DNA from: Leucaena leucocephala
Lineage: Eukaryota; Streptophyta; Magnoliopsida; Fabales; Fabaceae
Assembly: GCA_037074615.1 (NCBI GenBank)
Contig: CM073558.1
Location: forward strand, 12,772,001 to 12,836,000
Reading direction: 5' to 3'
DNA: 64,000 bases
Part shown: positions 23,828-35,449 of the stretch, one piece after another
Layout: the number at the start of each line of letters is the position of its first letter
How positions within the stretch are numbered: position 1 is the first letter of the stretch
Program-made: the position numbers and the translations under genes
The notes under the pieces: generated by a model
What the model was told of the DNA's origin: nothing
Seen by the model: the letters and a program-made list of their open reading frames with translations, nothing else
Database searches by the model: none

Positions 23828-25214
23828 TATAACATCCTTACCTTTATATGTTTTAGGGCCCAATCAGTAGCATTTAGAACCACTTACAAGACCTTGGAAG
23901 TCCATTAGCCAAATATGAAATTTTACTCTTTCTCAGGTTACTGTTCATATGATATCCCAAATTATGCAACAAATTTCAAAAACTCATAATTAATTTTAGA
24001 AAAATTTAAATGAACTATTTCAAAAAACTACATGAAGATAACATCTTAAACTTTAAGGGAAAATTAATTTCCATACCAAATGACTAGCCAAATAATACAG
24101 TTTATTTGTTAAAGTTTACTGTTTATTTGGTCAAAAACTCTAGAAACAGATTCTGGTCCCTTACTTTGAAAATTCATTTCTCTTGTTATACACATCCAAA
24201 TGACACGTTCTACCTATGAATTTAAAGCTCTGGATGTGTGCTACATGCTCATAAAATTTAGTGAACTAATTCCTTCATTTGCTAGGTCAAATTGAAGCCA
24301 CAACAAAACTGCTTTAGGACCTACGTTTTTACCATTGCAGTTTCTTTTCTTTCATTTCCAATAATTGTTTCAGCATGCACAAGCCATCAAATAAGCTTCT
24401 CAACATTCATATACATCATGTACATATTCCATAAGTATTACAATAGTTTCATCACATAAATGGACACCTTACATGGCATTTACATACATGGACAATTTAT
24501 AGTATATGCTAAAATATAAATACTTCATTTCCTCTCTTCCATTCTTTAGCTCTTCTCCATGCATACCTTTTCTTCATGCTTGACCTAAATTAGTTGGTTA
24601 TGGGAGAGTGAGATTCTAGGGAATCTCAGTAGCAAACATTACCACTTAAATATGTAAGATGGATGCTAATGCATGATATGTAATTTCATTAAACTTTCTT
24701 TGATTAGTGACATGATATCATGCTATATACTCTTACATAAAGTGCATGGCCATGGAAAACATGTTATTCACAATACATTGAACATCATTAATCATGTCAC
24801 AACATCATTCAAATAACATATACATGTCAACACATAAGCATACCACATCAAGCACATAAAGAGGTAAGTTCACTACCTTACACTTAAGCTTTCCTCTTGA
24901 CCTTTAGCCCTTGCTCCCTAGCTTTCCAACCATGAAGCCTTTATGTCCATAGCTTCCCAACATCTTCTTGGATGCTTCATGGTCCACATTCATATTCATC
25001 ACATAACTCATTAAGACTCATGAACTTTAACCATGTTTAATACTAACTTTGTTACACTCTTTATTGTCATAACCTTCTCTAATTTTTGTTTAGGTCCCTT
25101 TCTTCTTTCAAGACCCATTTAACCTTTATTATCTCTTCTGATTATCATCATAATCCTTTCTAAACCTCTTTCCACTATTAGTATTATACGGATAGGGAAA
25201 AATCAGATATGATA
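23828..25214 (-). mobile_element. Inverted LTR copy with large internal deletion
   Basis: On + it reads TATAACATCC...AGATATGATA, both ends worn versions of TGTAACATCC and GGATATGACA. It is flanked by TAAAC (23823-23827) and TGAAC (25215-25219), 4/5 matching. Length is 1387 bp, against about 3.4 kb for complete copies. The sequence jumps at about 25085 from the region near the hairpin side to the 5' end, removing the promoter, leader and micro-ORF. A perfect hairpin GAGATTC-TAGG-GAATCTC remains at 24610-24627. Confidence 0.75.
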
Positions 25215-25701
25215 TGAACCGAAAATGGCCCAAAATGCCTAGAATCATAGTAGTCCCAAATTTTACCAGTAGATAGACAAAATTATTCCGATTAGTTTAA
25301 TGCAACACATAATTTTGATTTAATGTCCCGATTAATTGTCATTTTCCAAGGGATTTGTAATTAAATTTTGACCCAGTCCAAGAATGTCAATAGTAGGAAG
25401 GATCCAGATATTGGATTTAAGGTTAGACAGGATATTATGGAATCTCAAAAAAATTAGATTTATAAAATAGTCCAGCTTTTGGGGGAATCAGACTGAGTCG
25501 GTATCGGATTGGACTAGAATTTTTCTAGAAACTTCCCCTATTGGAATATCGCTACCAAGCCCCCTAAGTTGTCCCTTGATGATTTCATGGATGATGTCAT
25601 AATTATCTTTTTGAAAAAGTCAAATTCAAGATTAAATGTGAGCCATTAGATCAAATAGTGCATAAATTAATCTTGGCCATTGATTTTCCATGCATTTTGG
25701 C

Positions 25702-25709
25702 TATAAATA
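25702..25709 (+). promoter_or_regulatory. LTR TATA box
   Basis: TATAAATA lies downstream of the strongly conserved block GATCAAATAGTGCA...TAATCTTGGCCATTGATTTT (about 25651-25690). The same arrangement recurs on + at 2818, 8934, 30312, 41163 and 45284, and on - at 14015, 52766, 61224 and 62528. Transcription would start about 30 bp downstream. Confidence 0.6.
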
Positions 25710-25767
25710 CCCCTCAAATCTGAACCAAAACCATGAGCACAAGAACCCTTGGGTAAATGCTTGCAAA

Positions 25768-25824
25768 ATGAAAACTCAAGCCAAGACAAAGAAGATTCAA
25801 GGTACCAAAGTTCAAGCAAGCTAG
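25768..25824 (+). CDS. Conserved 18-codon micro-ORF in LTR leader (candidate)
   Basis: The first ATG after the TATA box encodes MKTQAKTKKIQGTKVQAS and a stop, a short basic peptide. The stop lies nine bases before a splice-donor-like AAAG/GTAAGC. Six other LTR copies keep the frame, with small differences. I know of no described protein like it. It may be an upstream ORF in the LTR leader, or simply an open stretch preserved by recent common origin. Confidence 0.3.
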   Translation: MKTQAKTKKIQGTKVQAS

Positions 25825-28075
25825 AGATTAAAGGTAAGCAATCTATCCTAGTTTATTTTCCTTTGATTTGGGAGCTTGAACTTAGGGTTTTCATGGAGAA
25901 AAGTTGAGTTTCTCTAAGGTGTTTTGCTGTCCAAAAACCTTAGATGAAAGGGAAAAGAAGAAATTAAAGTTAGAAGTATATGGTTGAAGCTTAAACAAAC
26001 TAGTTAAATTATTGGTTGTTGAATCAAGTTGATATTCTTGACTTTGCCATGGTTGAATCATATTGGTTTGCACTGTTCATGATGGAAGGAAATGGAATTT
26101 CAATTATTTAATGCTTCCATTGACTTTATATGAAGATTTTGTGTGGGAATGGAAAGGTTTTGAACCTTGGAAGCAATGAAATTCCAATATTGTAGTTTTT
26201 GAAATTATTCTCTATTACTGTTCACTAGCATGAACAGTGATTAGAATTTCATGATTTTGATGCTCCCAATGGTTTTAAAATGAAAAATTGTGTGGGATAA
26301 AGTGGAGAAACAAGTATGGGAAGCATTAGAACCAAAATGAGAATTTTTGAAAGAATTGTGTACATGTTTTGGTTTTGTACAGAAGGCCATGAAGGAGCTG
26401 AAATTTCATGATTATAAGCTCATAAATGGATTCAAAAGATGAAATTGTGTAGGGTAAAGTCAAGACATCAATTAGTTAAAGAGATAAGTTGATTAGTGAA
26501 GATTAGAGAAATTTATGATAAAAAATAATATAACAAGGTTAGTCTTGAACATTGTTAGAGTTCATGGATCCTAATGAAGTATGTGATGAATATGAATGTG
26601 TTTAAGACCTTGAAACATCCAAGAAGATGTTGGGAAGTGATTGACATAAAGGCTTCTTGGTTGGAAAGCTAGGGAGCAAGTATAAAAGATAAAGAGAAAA
26701 GCTTAAGTGCAAGGTAGTGAACTTACCTCTTTATGTGCTTGATGTGGTATGCTTTTGTGTTAACATGTATATGATATTTGAATGATGTTGTGACATGATA
26801 ATGATGTTGAATGTATTGTGAATAATGTGTTTTCCATGGCCATTCACTTTTATGCAAAGGTATATAGCATGATGGCATGCCACTAATTAAAGAAAGTTTA
26901 ATGAAATTACATATCATTCATTAGCATCCATCTTGCATATTTAAGTGGTAATGTTTACTACTGAGATTTCCTAGAATCTCACCCTCCCATAACCAACCAA
27001 TTTAGGTCAAGCATGAAGAAAAATGTATGTATGGAGAAAAGCTAAAGAATGGAATAAAGGAAGTGAAGTATTTGAGATCCTAGCATATGCTATGAATTAT
27101 CCATGTATGTAAATGCCATGTAAGGTGTCTATTTATGTGATGAAACTGTATTAAATAATTATGGCATACGTACATGATGTATATGAATGCATGAAAGGCA
27201 AAAGAGATGGTTTAGGCAAAAACGTAAGTCCTGGAACAATTTTATTGTGGCTTCAGTTTGACCTAGCAAACGAAAGAATTCACAAAATTTTATGAGCATG
27301 TGGTACACATCTATATCTTTAAATTCATAGGTAGTACACCTCATTTGGATGTGTATATCAAGAGAAATGAATTTTTAAAACTAAGAGACAAAATCTGGAA
27401 TTTCCAGGATTTGCCATATGAACAGTAAATAGAGGAACTAGAATATGGAATTAAAAAAGATTAGCCCAAAAAGGGTTAGAACTGGACAGAAGTATTTCAG
27501 TCCCACATTCCATCAGTAAATAGAGGAATATATGCTGGTTAATCTAGCATGATACAGGAATTTCATTAGGGCTCCAGACAACAAATATTTATATGATAGT
27601 CTAAAAATTATCTAAGATTTTATCAGATTTCATGGACTTCAGATATAAGTGGGAGAATTACAGGAAAGTTTGCCCTACAGTGTCAAATGTCATGAATCTT
27701 ACAGGACCCTGAAAGGAGCTCTATAGGAAAAGTTATTCCCATATTAGTGAACTTTGATAGGAGTTTCATAACACCCATTATCTGATTATGGACCTTAGTA
27801 TTAAATAAGCCCAAAACCCAGGGTACCAGCTTATCAGTAGAAGGGGCCAGTGTCTAGAAAAAATGCAAAATTATGAAAATGCCCCTCGATGCTCATATTG
27901 TACGAGATAGATGGAGTGTATTTTGGTCATCTAGGATAGGCTAAAAAAGTGGCATATAGTATAAATATAATTAGTTAGAGCCAGTATATGCCTTGAGGCA
28001 ATACAATGAGGGGTGAAATGACAATTATGCCTTTAGGGTCAATATAGTGCAAGAAAGAACACCAATGGTATTTCA

Positions 28076-29941
28076 TGTTGGAAATCGTGCCCTAGGGGCC
28101 AATCATTGTCTTATGAACATTATTGATTTATGAATTTATTAATTGTGTTATCATATTATTTGCGTTTATTGTGATGACCATCCTTGGATAATTCATGATC
28201 TTATCCTAAATGTCCCTGGTCGGTCATCTATGCAGGAGCACAGATGAAATAAGACCAGTATGACTTTGAAGATGTATAGAGATATAAATCAAAGTCATAG
28301 GCACATGTAAGTGTACAAGGTGATGGACTGACCCGCTATGAGAGAACTGCATGGGTAACGTCATAAGCTTTTCTCATATACAAACCATGTCAATATGCCC
28401 TTTGACCTGAGATCATCATGGATTCCTACATGACAAACGCTCAGCTTTGACCTAGTCAAAAGTCACTTTTGACCGAGTGATCATAAAGACTATGTTCGGG
28501 TTTAGTGGTTTTTCATGCGGAGGAATATGAATGGTCAAGATGGAATTTGTCCCTCACATTCGTAGAGAGATATTACTGGGCCCCTCGATGAGTAAGTCTG
28601 AGAAATGTATGGCCATACTGTAATGGAAAGATAGTTCCATTTCTATAGTCAGACTACTCAGGGATCGAGAAAGTAACGGTCAGGAATAGGAGGATGACAT
28701 TATCCATGCCTCAACTATTACCAAAATATCGTGTGACAGAAGGGACATGATATGGTTGTATAAAAGGTTATATCGTTTAACGATCCTCATATGATTTGGG
28801 TAGTCGTTATGTCTTGCTAGAGACCGCTTGCAACTTGTGGGCTAGTATAACAAATGGCCCACTGCCAACTTCATATGGGCCTACAGGGTCGCACACAAAA
28901 TAGCCCAACACGAGCTATGATGTCCAAATTCATTGAATCTAAGACATGTCCAGATTCAATGAATGATCCAGGATAGATGTATATATATTTATTTATATTT
29001 ATATTCGTATATATATAAATTCATATATATACATTATATATAAGAGATATATGAGATTTAATTTATAAGGATAAATTAAATCTCTATCACGTTTGAATTT
29101 GAAATTCAAATTGATAGGATATCTCATATAAGAGATATTTATAAGATTTAATTTATAAGGATAAATTAAATCTCTATCACGATTGAATTTAAAATTCAAA
29201 TTGATAGGATATCTCATATAAGAGATATTTATAAGATTTAATTTATAAGGATAAATTAAATCTCTATCACATTTGAATTTGAAATTCAAATTGATATGAT
29301 ATCTCAAATTTGATTTATGAGAATAAATCAAATACAGTTCAGTCTTAGCTTTATTTTAAGTTAAATAAATAGGTGAATTAAATCTATGGGACATATTTAA
29401 TATTATTTATTTAATTAGTTTCTTATCAAATTATACAATATATGATATTGTATTAATTTCAGAATTAATATAAGATTAACTCCTAAAATCCAATTCGGTA
29501 GAAGAAAACGCAGAGCATCCTATATATCTAATATTAGGAGCTACGTTTTGCATAGAGATATACATAGAACACAGAAAGGCCAACGGGGACTGAGAAAAAG
29601 GTTTACAGATAAGAAACTGTCGAAATAGAGATGGAGAGGATGAACTCTTGAGAAAGCCCTGGAGGGACAAGAGACGCTAGCACATCATTCGTGGTTGGAA
29701 CGCTGTTCGTGTGGATGCCAGTAGAGGAAGCCGACCTGAGTCGTCGACTTCTTGCGATCGGAAAGGGAGCACGAGCCGCGGAAAGAAGCTGTGAATGTCG
29801 TGACCAAAAGCTGTGGAAGTCACTGAGGCACACTAAGGGTAATGCTTCTTCCCACTTGACTTAAACACATACGGTAGATCCTGGCTAGGAATGGAAAAAT
29901 TTTTAAATTAATTTTCGCTGCGTGTCTTCCAATTCCTTTCA
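28076..29941 (+). mobile_element. Copia-type solo LTR, 1866 bp, perfect TSD
   Basis: It starts TGTTGGAAATCGTGCCCTAG, a start typical of a class of plant copia LTRs, and ends AATTCCTTTCA. TTTCA flanks it on both sides (28071-28075 and 29942-29946). The long LTR around it is continuous across the insertion (GGTATTTCA before, GTAATTTCCC after). There is no internal domain. It contains a 90-bp tandem repeat (29041-29312) and a CCTATATATC TATA-like motif near 29519. A GC-rich stretch follows near 29690-29790, presumably the transcribed part. By position it is one of the youngest insertions in the left half. Confidence 0.9.
29041..29312. repeat. Three copies of a 90-bp hairpin-rich tandem repeat
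   Basis: Copies start near 29043, 29131 and 29221; the second and third are exactly 90 bp apart and the first is two bases shorter. Each unit carries an inverted repeat with 13-base arms AGATTTAATTTAT and ATAAATTAAATCT around the loop AAGG. A second dyad is TTTGAATTT/AAATTCAAA and a third is ATATCTC/GAGATAT. A 110-codon minus-strand ORF across it exists only because 90 is a multiple of three. Confidence 0.9.
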
Positions 29942-30377
29942 TTTCAGTAATTTCCCAAGGGATCTGTAATTAAATTGTGGCCGAGTACAAAATTGTCAAT
30001 GGTATGAGAAACCTAAACATTGATTTTTAGGATAGAATACATATCCTAGAATATTATAAAAATTAGGAATAGAAAACAGTCCAATTTTTGGGGAATCGGA
30101 CTGAGCCGGTACCGCATTGGACTAGAATTTCTCTAGAAGCTTCCTCCCCATGAGAATTATGCCACATACCCCCATGAGGTGTCCCATGAGTTTTCCCTTA
30201 TGATGTCATAATTATTCTTTTTGGAAAAAGTTAAATCCATGATTAAATGTGGGCCTTTGGATCAAATAGTGCACAAAGTAATCTTGGCCATTGATTTTCT
30301 ATGATTTTTTTTATAAATAGCCCCTAAAATCTGGTCCAAACCGTGAGCCTGTGATACCTTGGGGAAACTCTTGCAAA

Positions 30378-30434
30378 ATGGAAACTCAAGCCAAGATAAA
30401 AAAGATTCAAGGTACCAAAGTTCAAGCAAGCTAG
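30378..30434 (+). CDS. Conserved 18-codon micro-ORF in LTR leader (candidate)
   Basis: It encodes METQAKIKKIQGTKVQAS and a stop, at the first ATG after the TATA box (30312-30319), with a donor-like GT at 30444. Compared with the copy at 25768 it differs by K2E and T7I, both single-base changes that keep the frame. Confidence 0.3.
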   Translation: METQAKIKKIQGTKVQAS

Positions 30435-32332
30435 AGATTAAAGGTAAGCAATCCCTCCTAGCTTATTTTCCTTTGATTTGGGAGCTTGAATTTAGGGTTT
30501 TCATGGGAGAAAAGTTGAGTATTCTCTAAGGTGTTATGCTGCCCAAAAAATTTAGATGAAAGGGAAAAGAAGAAATTAAAGTTAGGAATATATGATTGAA
30601 GCTTAAACAAGCTAGTTAAGAAATTGGTTGTTGAATCAAGTTGATATTCTTGACTTTGCCATAATGGAACCTATTCAGTCTGCACTTTTCATGAGGGAAG
30701 GAAATGGAATTTCAATGATTTAATGCCTCCATTGAATTTATATGATGATTGTGTGTAGGATTGAAAATGTTTTGAACCTTGGAAGCATTGAAATTCCAAG
30801 ATTGTAGGTTTTGAAATCCTTCTCTATTACTGTTCACTCACATGAACAGTGATTGAAATTTCATGATTTTGATGCTTCCAATGGTTTTAAAATGAAAAGT
30901 TGTTTGGGGTAAAGTGGAGAAACAAGTATGGGAATCATTAGAATCAAAATGAGAATTTTTGAAAGAATTGTATGTATATGTTCAGTTCTATATAGCAAGC
31001 CATGAAGGAGCTGGAATTTCATTATTCTAAGCTCATAGATGGATTCAAAAGATGAAATTGTGTAGTTAAAGTCAATACATCAATTGATTCAAAGGCTAAG
31101 TCCATTAGTTAAGATTAAGGAAAATAAATGAGCTTAATGTTTAAGAGGGAGTTATGTTAGTTAAAGTGAGTTTAATGCTCAAGGAAATTAGATGATGATG
31201 GATGAATGGTTATGTGATGTTAGAGATTGATTGATATGCTCCAAAAGAGGTAACCACATATCCAAGTGAAGTGAGAAGTTAGAAGCAAGATAAAGTGAAA
31301 AAGAGTCAAGTTTATAAGGTAGTAAACTTATTCTAAACTTGTATGCATTGAATGTTATGCTTGATTGTGCTATGGCTTTGTTGAATTGTGTTGCATATGT
31401 GCTTATGTATGAATCTCTATTTCTATAATTACTTTGGCCAATTGTATTTCATATGGTACATGGAAGCATGCACATTACACAATGTTAACACTTTCACAAG
31501 CAAGCACAAGTATTTATATTAATGCATGCATTGTTTAGTAATATTTACTACTGAGATTTTACCAAAAATCTCATCCCTTTTCATGCAATCCCAACCCCAT
31601 AGGTTTATGAGTAATTAAAGAGGATGATGAAGCATGAAGAAAAGCTAGGGATTGGATGGTATATATGTTATGTAAATGTGTAATGTTAGTATATGACCAA
31701 TATAAGTAGTGATGGTCATGATATAATAAAAGTTAGTAAATAATAGAATAAATGTATGAAATTTTACAAACATTTATTTAACATGCCAAGCCTCATTTTG
31801 ACACTAAGAATGCCTTATTTTGATATCTGTACAAAGAGAACTAATTTTCCAAAGTAAGGGACCAGAATCTATTTTCAGAATTTTTGACTAAATGAACAGT
31901 AAACTTTGGCGAATAAACTGTTTTGATTGATGAAGCATTTGGTTTGGAAATTATTTTTTCCTTAAATTTCAAGATGTTATATTCACGTAGCATTTTCAAC
32001 CACTTCATTTCAATTTTTCTAGAATTAATTATGATTTTTCAAAGTTCATTGCGTAATCTGGAATACGATATAAACAGTAACCCGAGAAAGAGTAAAATTC
32101 TAAATTTGGCTAATGTAGTTCCAAGGTCTTGTAAGTGGTTCCAAATGCTACTGAATGGTCCCTAAGACGTATAAAAGTAAGGATGTTATAGACTGTAAAT
32201 CTAGAAATTATTAGGTGAATAGTACCCGATAATTAAGTTTTAAAATTTTAATTTTTGGGCTAATGTAATGCTTCCGCTAATCAAATATGCTTCCGAATAC
32301 GTACTCTTAGGTGGTAAAAGTAGGATGTTTCA

Positions 32333-33123
32333 AAATATCACCCTCCTATAAACAACCAATTTAGTTCAAGTATGATGGAAAATGTATACATGGAGAAGAG
32401 CTACAAAATGAAAGAAAGAAAGTGAACAAATTGATACTCTAGCTTATGATGTATAGTTTCCCTATTTATGTAAATGTTATGTAAAGTGCCTCTTTATGTG
32501 ATGAAAATATATAAAATAATTATTGCATACTTACATGATGTATATTAATATATGGTAAGTCTATTTGATGGTTTATGAATGCTGGATTCATTTATGGAAA
32601 TTAAAGAAAGAAGATGAAATGGCAAAAATGTAGGTCCTGGAGCAGTCTTGTTTTAACTCTAGTTGGACCTAACAAATGAAGGAATTAATTCACTAAATTT
32701 TATGAACATGTAGTAAACATCCAAAGCTTTAAATTCATAGGTAACACACCTCATTTGGATGTGTATATCAAGATAAATAAATTTCCAAATTTATAAGAAA
32801 GAATCTGGAATTTCCAGAATTTATCATATAAATAGTAAATTTTGCTTATTTAACTGGATCAAATGGCCATTAAATGTCCAATTTCATTTTTTTTCCTTAA
32901 AAAGGAATGAAAGAGATTTCATTAGAGATTTTAAATATCTCCATATGATTTTTCTAGAATTAGTTATGAATTTTTAAATTTGGACTGCCAATCTGTAATT
33001 TATCAAATGAACAGTACTCGATAATTAAGTTTAAAATTTAAAATTTTAGCCCAAAGTAATTCTTCTGCTAATTAAATATGCTATTGAATATGTACTCTGA
33101 GGGGTTAAAATTAGGATATGACA
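32333..33123 (+). mobile_element. Right piece of the LTR begun at 22564
   Basis: It resumes with AAATATCACCCTCC, the continuation of the interrupted hairpin region, and ends GAGGGGTTAAAATTAGGATATGACA-like at 33123. Copia RNase H coding starts at the next base, which fixes this end. The last part (32860-33110) is closest to subtype B tails. Confidence 0.75.
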
Positions 33124-33635
33124 ATCAACCTTGGAATATTGTATCCTAAAGGAAGTGAACAATTCTTGGTAGCTTACTCATATTTAGATCATGCTAGTTG
33201 CAAGACTAATAGAAAAAGCACTAGTGGACAATGTCAATTTCTTGATGATTGTCTTGTTTCTTGGTTTAGTAAGAAGCAATACATTATTACTCTATCTTCA
33301 ATTGAAGCTAAGTAAATAGTTGTAGGAAGCTATTATGCTAAAATTTTATGGTTAAAGCAGTAGCTACAAAACTTAGGAATTCAATTCAAGGAGATACCAA
33401 TTATTTGTAACAATACAAGAACCATCAACTTATCAAAGAATATGTTACTTCACTCAAGAACAAGCACACTCATGTATGATACTACTTCATCATAGATCAT
33501 AAAAAGAAAGATATCAGAGAAGAATCATCCTAACTCATCTACAACAAACTTATATTTTTTACAAAACCTCTGGCAAAAGAATAATTTAATTATATAAGAA
33601 AAGAATAAGGAATAATAAATTCCAATGAGTTGTAA
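33124..33635 (+). pseudogene. Copia RNase H and Pol C-terminus, broken
   Basis: INLGILYPKG, then AYSYLDHASC (33175-33205; the usual catalytic Asp in Y-x-D-A-D is absent), RKSTSGQCQFLDDCLVSWFSKKQ (33213-33280) and TLSSIEAK are the standard copia RNase H series. Further right are WLKQ near 33350, TINLSKNMLLHSRT near 33425, and in another frame TKPLAKE near 33562. It continues the RT at 7135-8027 of the same element: the first codon follows the LTR end at 33123 without a gap. Stops and frameshifts make it inactive. About 25 kb of later insertions separate the halves. Confidence 0.88.
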
Positions 33636-33973
33636 TATGTTTCTAAACTTAATGATTTTTGTAAAATTTCATATTCATTTTTAATGATTAACTAACTTAA
33701 GTATCATAGTATGTAGAATTTTGTTTTGCATGTAAATGGTATAATTGATTGAATAACACTTCGATAAAAGGGGTTGATCAAAGAAGACTTCGATAAATGG
33801 GAGTTTGGAAGAACTGAAGTAAGAGATTTATCAAAAAAAGACATCGATAAATGGTATTATCAATAGGGCCTTCGAAAAATGCAGCAAATTCTTTGATGAA
33901 ACCTTTTCTTCTGAATGGTAATATTTATTGAACCATTAATCGATAAATGAGAGGTAAAATGTTTCTATTTTTA
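33636..33973 (+). other. Region 3' of copia pol with ATCGATAAATG words
   Basis: It is noncoding. From about 33760 the word (A)CTTCGATAAATGG recurs: near 33768, 33788, 33850, 33874 and 33939, with variants such as CCTTCGAAAAATG. The same kind of sequence continues on the far side of gypsy element 2 (47976-48110), as expected if that element inserted into this stretch. Confidence 0.5.
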
Positions 33974-33978
33974 GTTAC

Positions 33979-35449
33979 TGCTGTGGTATGATACATCAAA
34001 ATAAAGTTTATTACACCCAATATAATGTAGTATAAGGCACAACCCTATCATTCTTCTTGAGGAGCCTTTTATGTGGAAACCTAGTAGATTGGATGTCAAA
34101 ATCAATGAAAAGCATGAGCAGGGATAAAATGGATTTTGGGTTTTAGTGATTGATGCGATAAAAGTAGGATGCAAAAAGATAAATATTTTTGGATTTTTGA
34201 TTAAGATGAAAACGATTTAGTTTGTTGAGAAATATGTTATGAAATACTACTGATGATGAAAAAGTATCTATCTTTGCTCTTACATTTAAAATTGGAGTTT
34301 AGAAAGCACTAAGTCTCAAAGAAAACCTCAATGATCGATTAAGTTCAGAACTCTAATTTTCCTTAAACCCCTTTGATTAAAGCTGATTTAAGAACTATTA
34401 GTGAACTGTCATAAATCACTTAGTGTGTAAATTGAATTTAGATGATGAAAATGCCCTCGAATGGTCGTCAATCGAAAACCTTAGATTTCAAGCAATGAAT
34501 TAGTTAACAATGATCACTGATAATAACCCACTCTCTTAAAATCAAAACTAAAATATTCTATTAAAAGCAAACATCTAAATCATTCGAATTTAATTACAAA
34601 GTCGAATCTAAGAATGATCAATTGATATTCAAAACTTGCTCATAAGATAAAAACCCTAGATCTAGCAGCAATCATAAGATGAGAAGATGCAAATTAGAAT
34701 AGTAAAAACTCCCTGTTTGAGTCCATGAGCTCAAGATATCTAATTCATCACCAAGAGGCTAAAGGTTTAGCCTCTCATGACTCCTGTTGTATTACAATCG
34801 CTGTTCAGTTGAGATGCCGTGAAGAAACAATGGAAAGTTGGTAGATTGGTAGTGTGGAGATGTGGAGAAATATGTGGAAAGTTGTAGTATGATGGAAGAG
34901 GTCGAGAAGGTGATTAGAGAGCACCAGAGTACTGCTTCTTAGCCTAACCATGTCAAAAAATAGCCTCCCCCTTTTGATGGAAGCCTTCCTCCCCTTTTAT
35001 TTTTGTATAACCTAATTCAAAACGCGCAGTTTTAGCAATTTTGCATTTTAGTCATGACTATATCCATGTTTTGGTCGTGACCTGTAAACACAAAGAGAAA
35101 TCTAGAAGAATCAAGGTTACGACGGATTGACTCTTTGGTCGCGACTAAAACGTGCAGGAGCATTGTTTCCCTTTCATTAACTTGTGATTTCTTTCCTGGT
35201 CCTTGCTCTTTTCCAAAAAACCTGCAATCCAATATAAAAGTCACTGTAAAAGTCCAAATCAGTAAATAACAGAATCTATGTAGTTTGGAAGAGTTAATTT
35301 ACCATTTTAACCTTTAATTAGCACATTGTCATGCACAATCATTCATTACCACAAAAGTACAATTTAAGGCACAAAATGGATGATAAAGTTGTTATAAAAC
35401 TCTTAAAAGTGTCACAGAGACCATATACAAAATATGTCTTATCAATTCA
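33979..35449 (-). mobile_element. 3' LTR of gypsy element 2
   Basis: On the minus strand it starts TGAATTGATAAGAC (35449) and ends ACCACAGCA (33979), 1471 bp. It is collinear with the LTR of element 1. GTC(A/G)(C/T)GAC words are at 35051, 35074 and 35138. A purine tract AAGTGTGGG (minus strand, about 35458-35450) adjoins its start. Confidence 0.8.

Larger units (their letters stand above)
27430..32190 (+). mobile_element. Long LTR, subtype A, 5'-truncated, holding a copia solo LTR
   Basis: From about 27455 the sequence matches the 44250-47340 region of the complete LTR. It runs to AAGGATGTTATA at 32190. It is split at 28076-29941 by a copia solo LTR. Landmarks are TATAAATA (30312-30319), an intact micro-ORF (30378-30434) and donor-like AAAG/GTAAGC (GT at 30444). 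An inverted repeat ACTGTTCA / TGAACAGT lies at 30829-30850. The hairpin GAGATTTT-ACCA-AAAATCTC lies at 31553-31572. The 5' start is missing and the left junction is approximate. Confidence 0.7.
23595..32332 (+). mobile_element. Long LTR, subtype B, heavily interrupted
   Basis: It starts TGTCATATCC at 23595 and ends GGATGTTTCA at 32332. Flanks GAATA (23590-23594) and AAATA (32333-32337) are a 4/5 duplication, and the flanking LTR is continuous across it. Its own sequence is 23595-23827, 25215 to about 27430, and 32191-32332. The rest is an inverted LTR (23828-25214) and another LTR (about 27430-32190). On the surviving part are TATAAATA (25702-25709), an intact micro-ORF (25768-25824), donor-like AAAG/GTAAGC (GT at 25834), an ACTGTTCA inverted repeat (26217-26238) and the family hairpin (26963-26980). 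About 130 bp of expected sequence is missing at the inner right junction. Confidence 0.75.

Noticed and set aside
28999..29331. 110-codon minus-strand ORF with three 30-residue repeats
   Set aside because: It exists only because the 90-bp tandem repeat is a multiple of three; composition is AT-driven.
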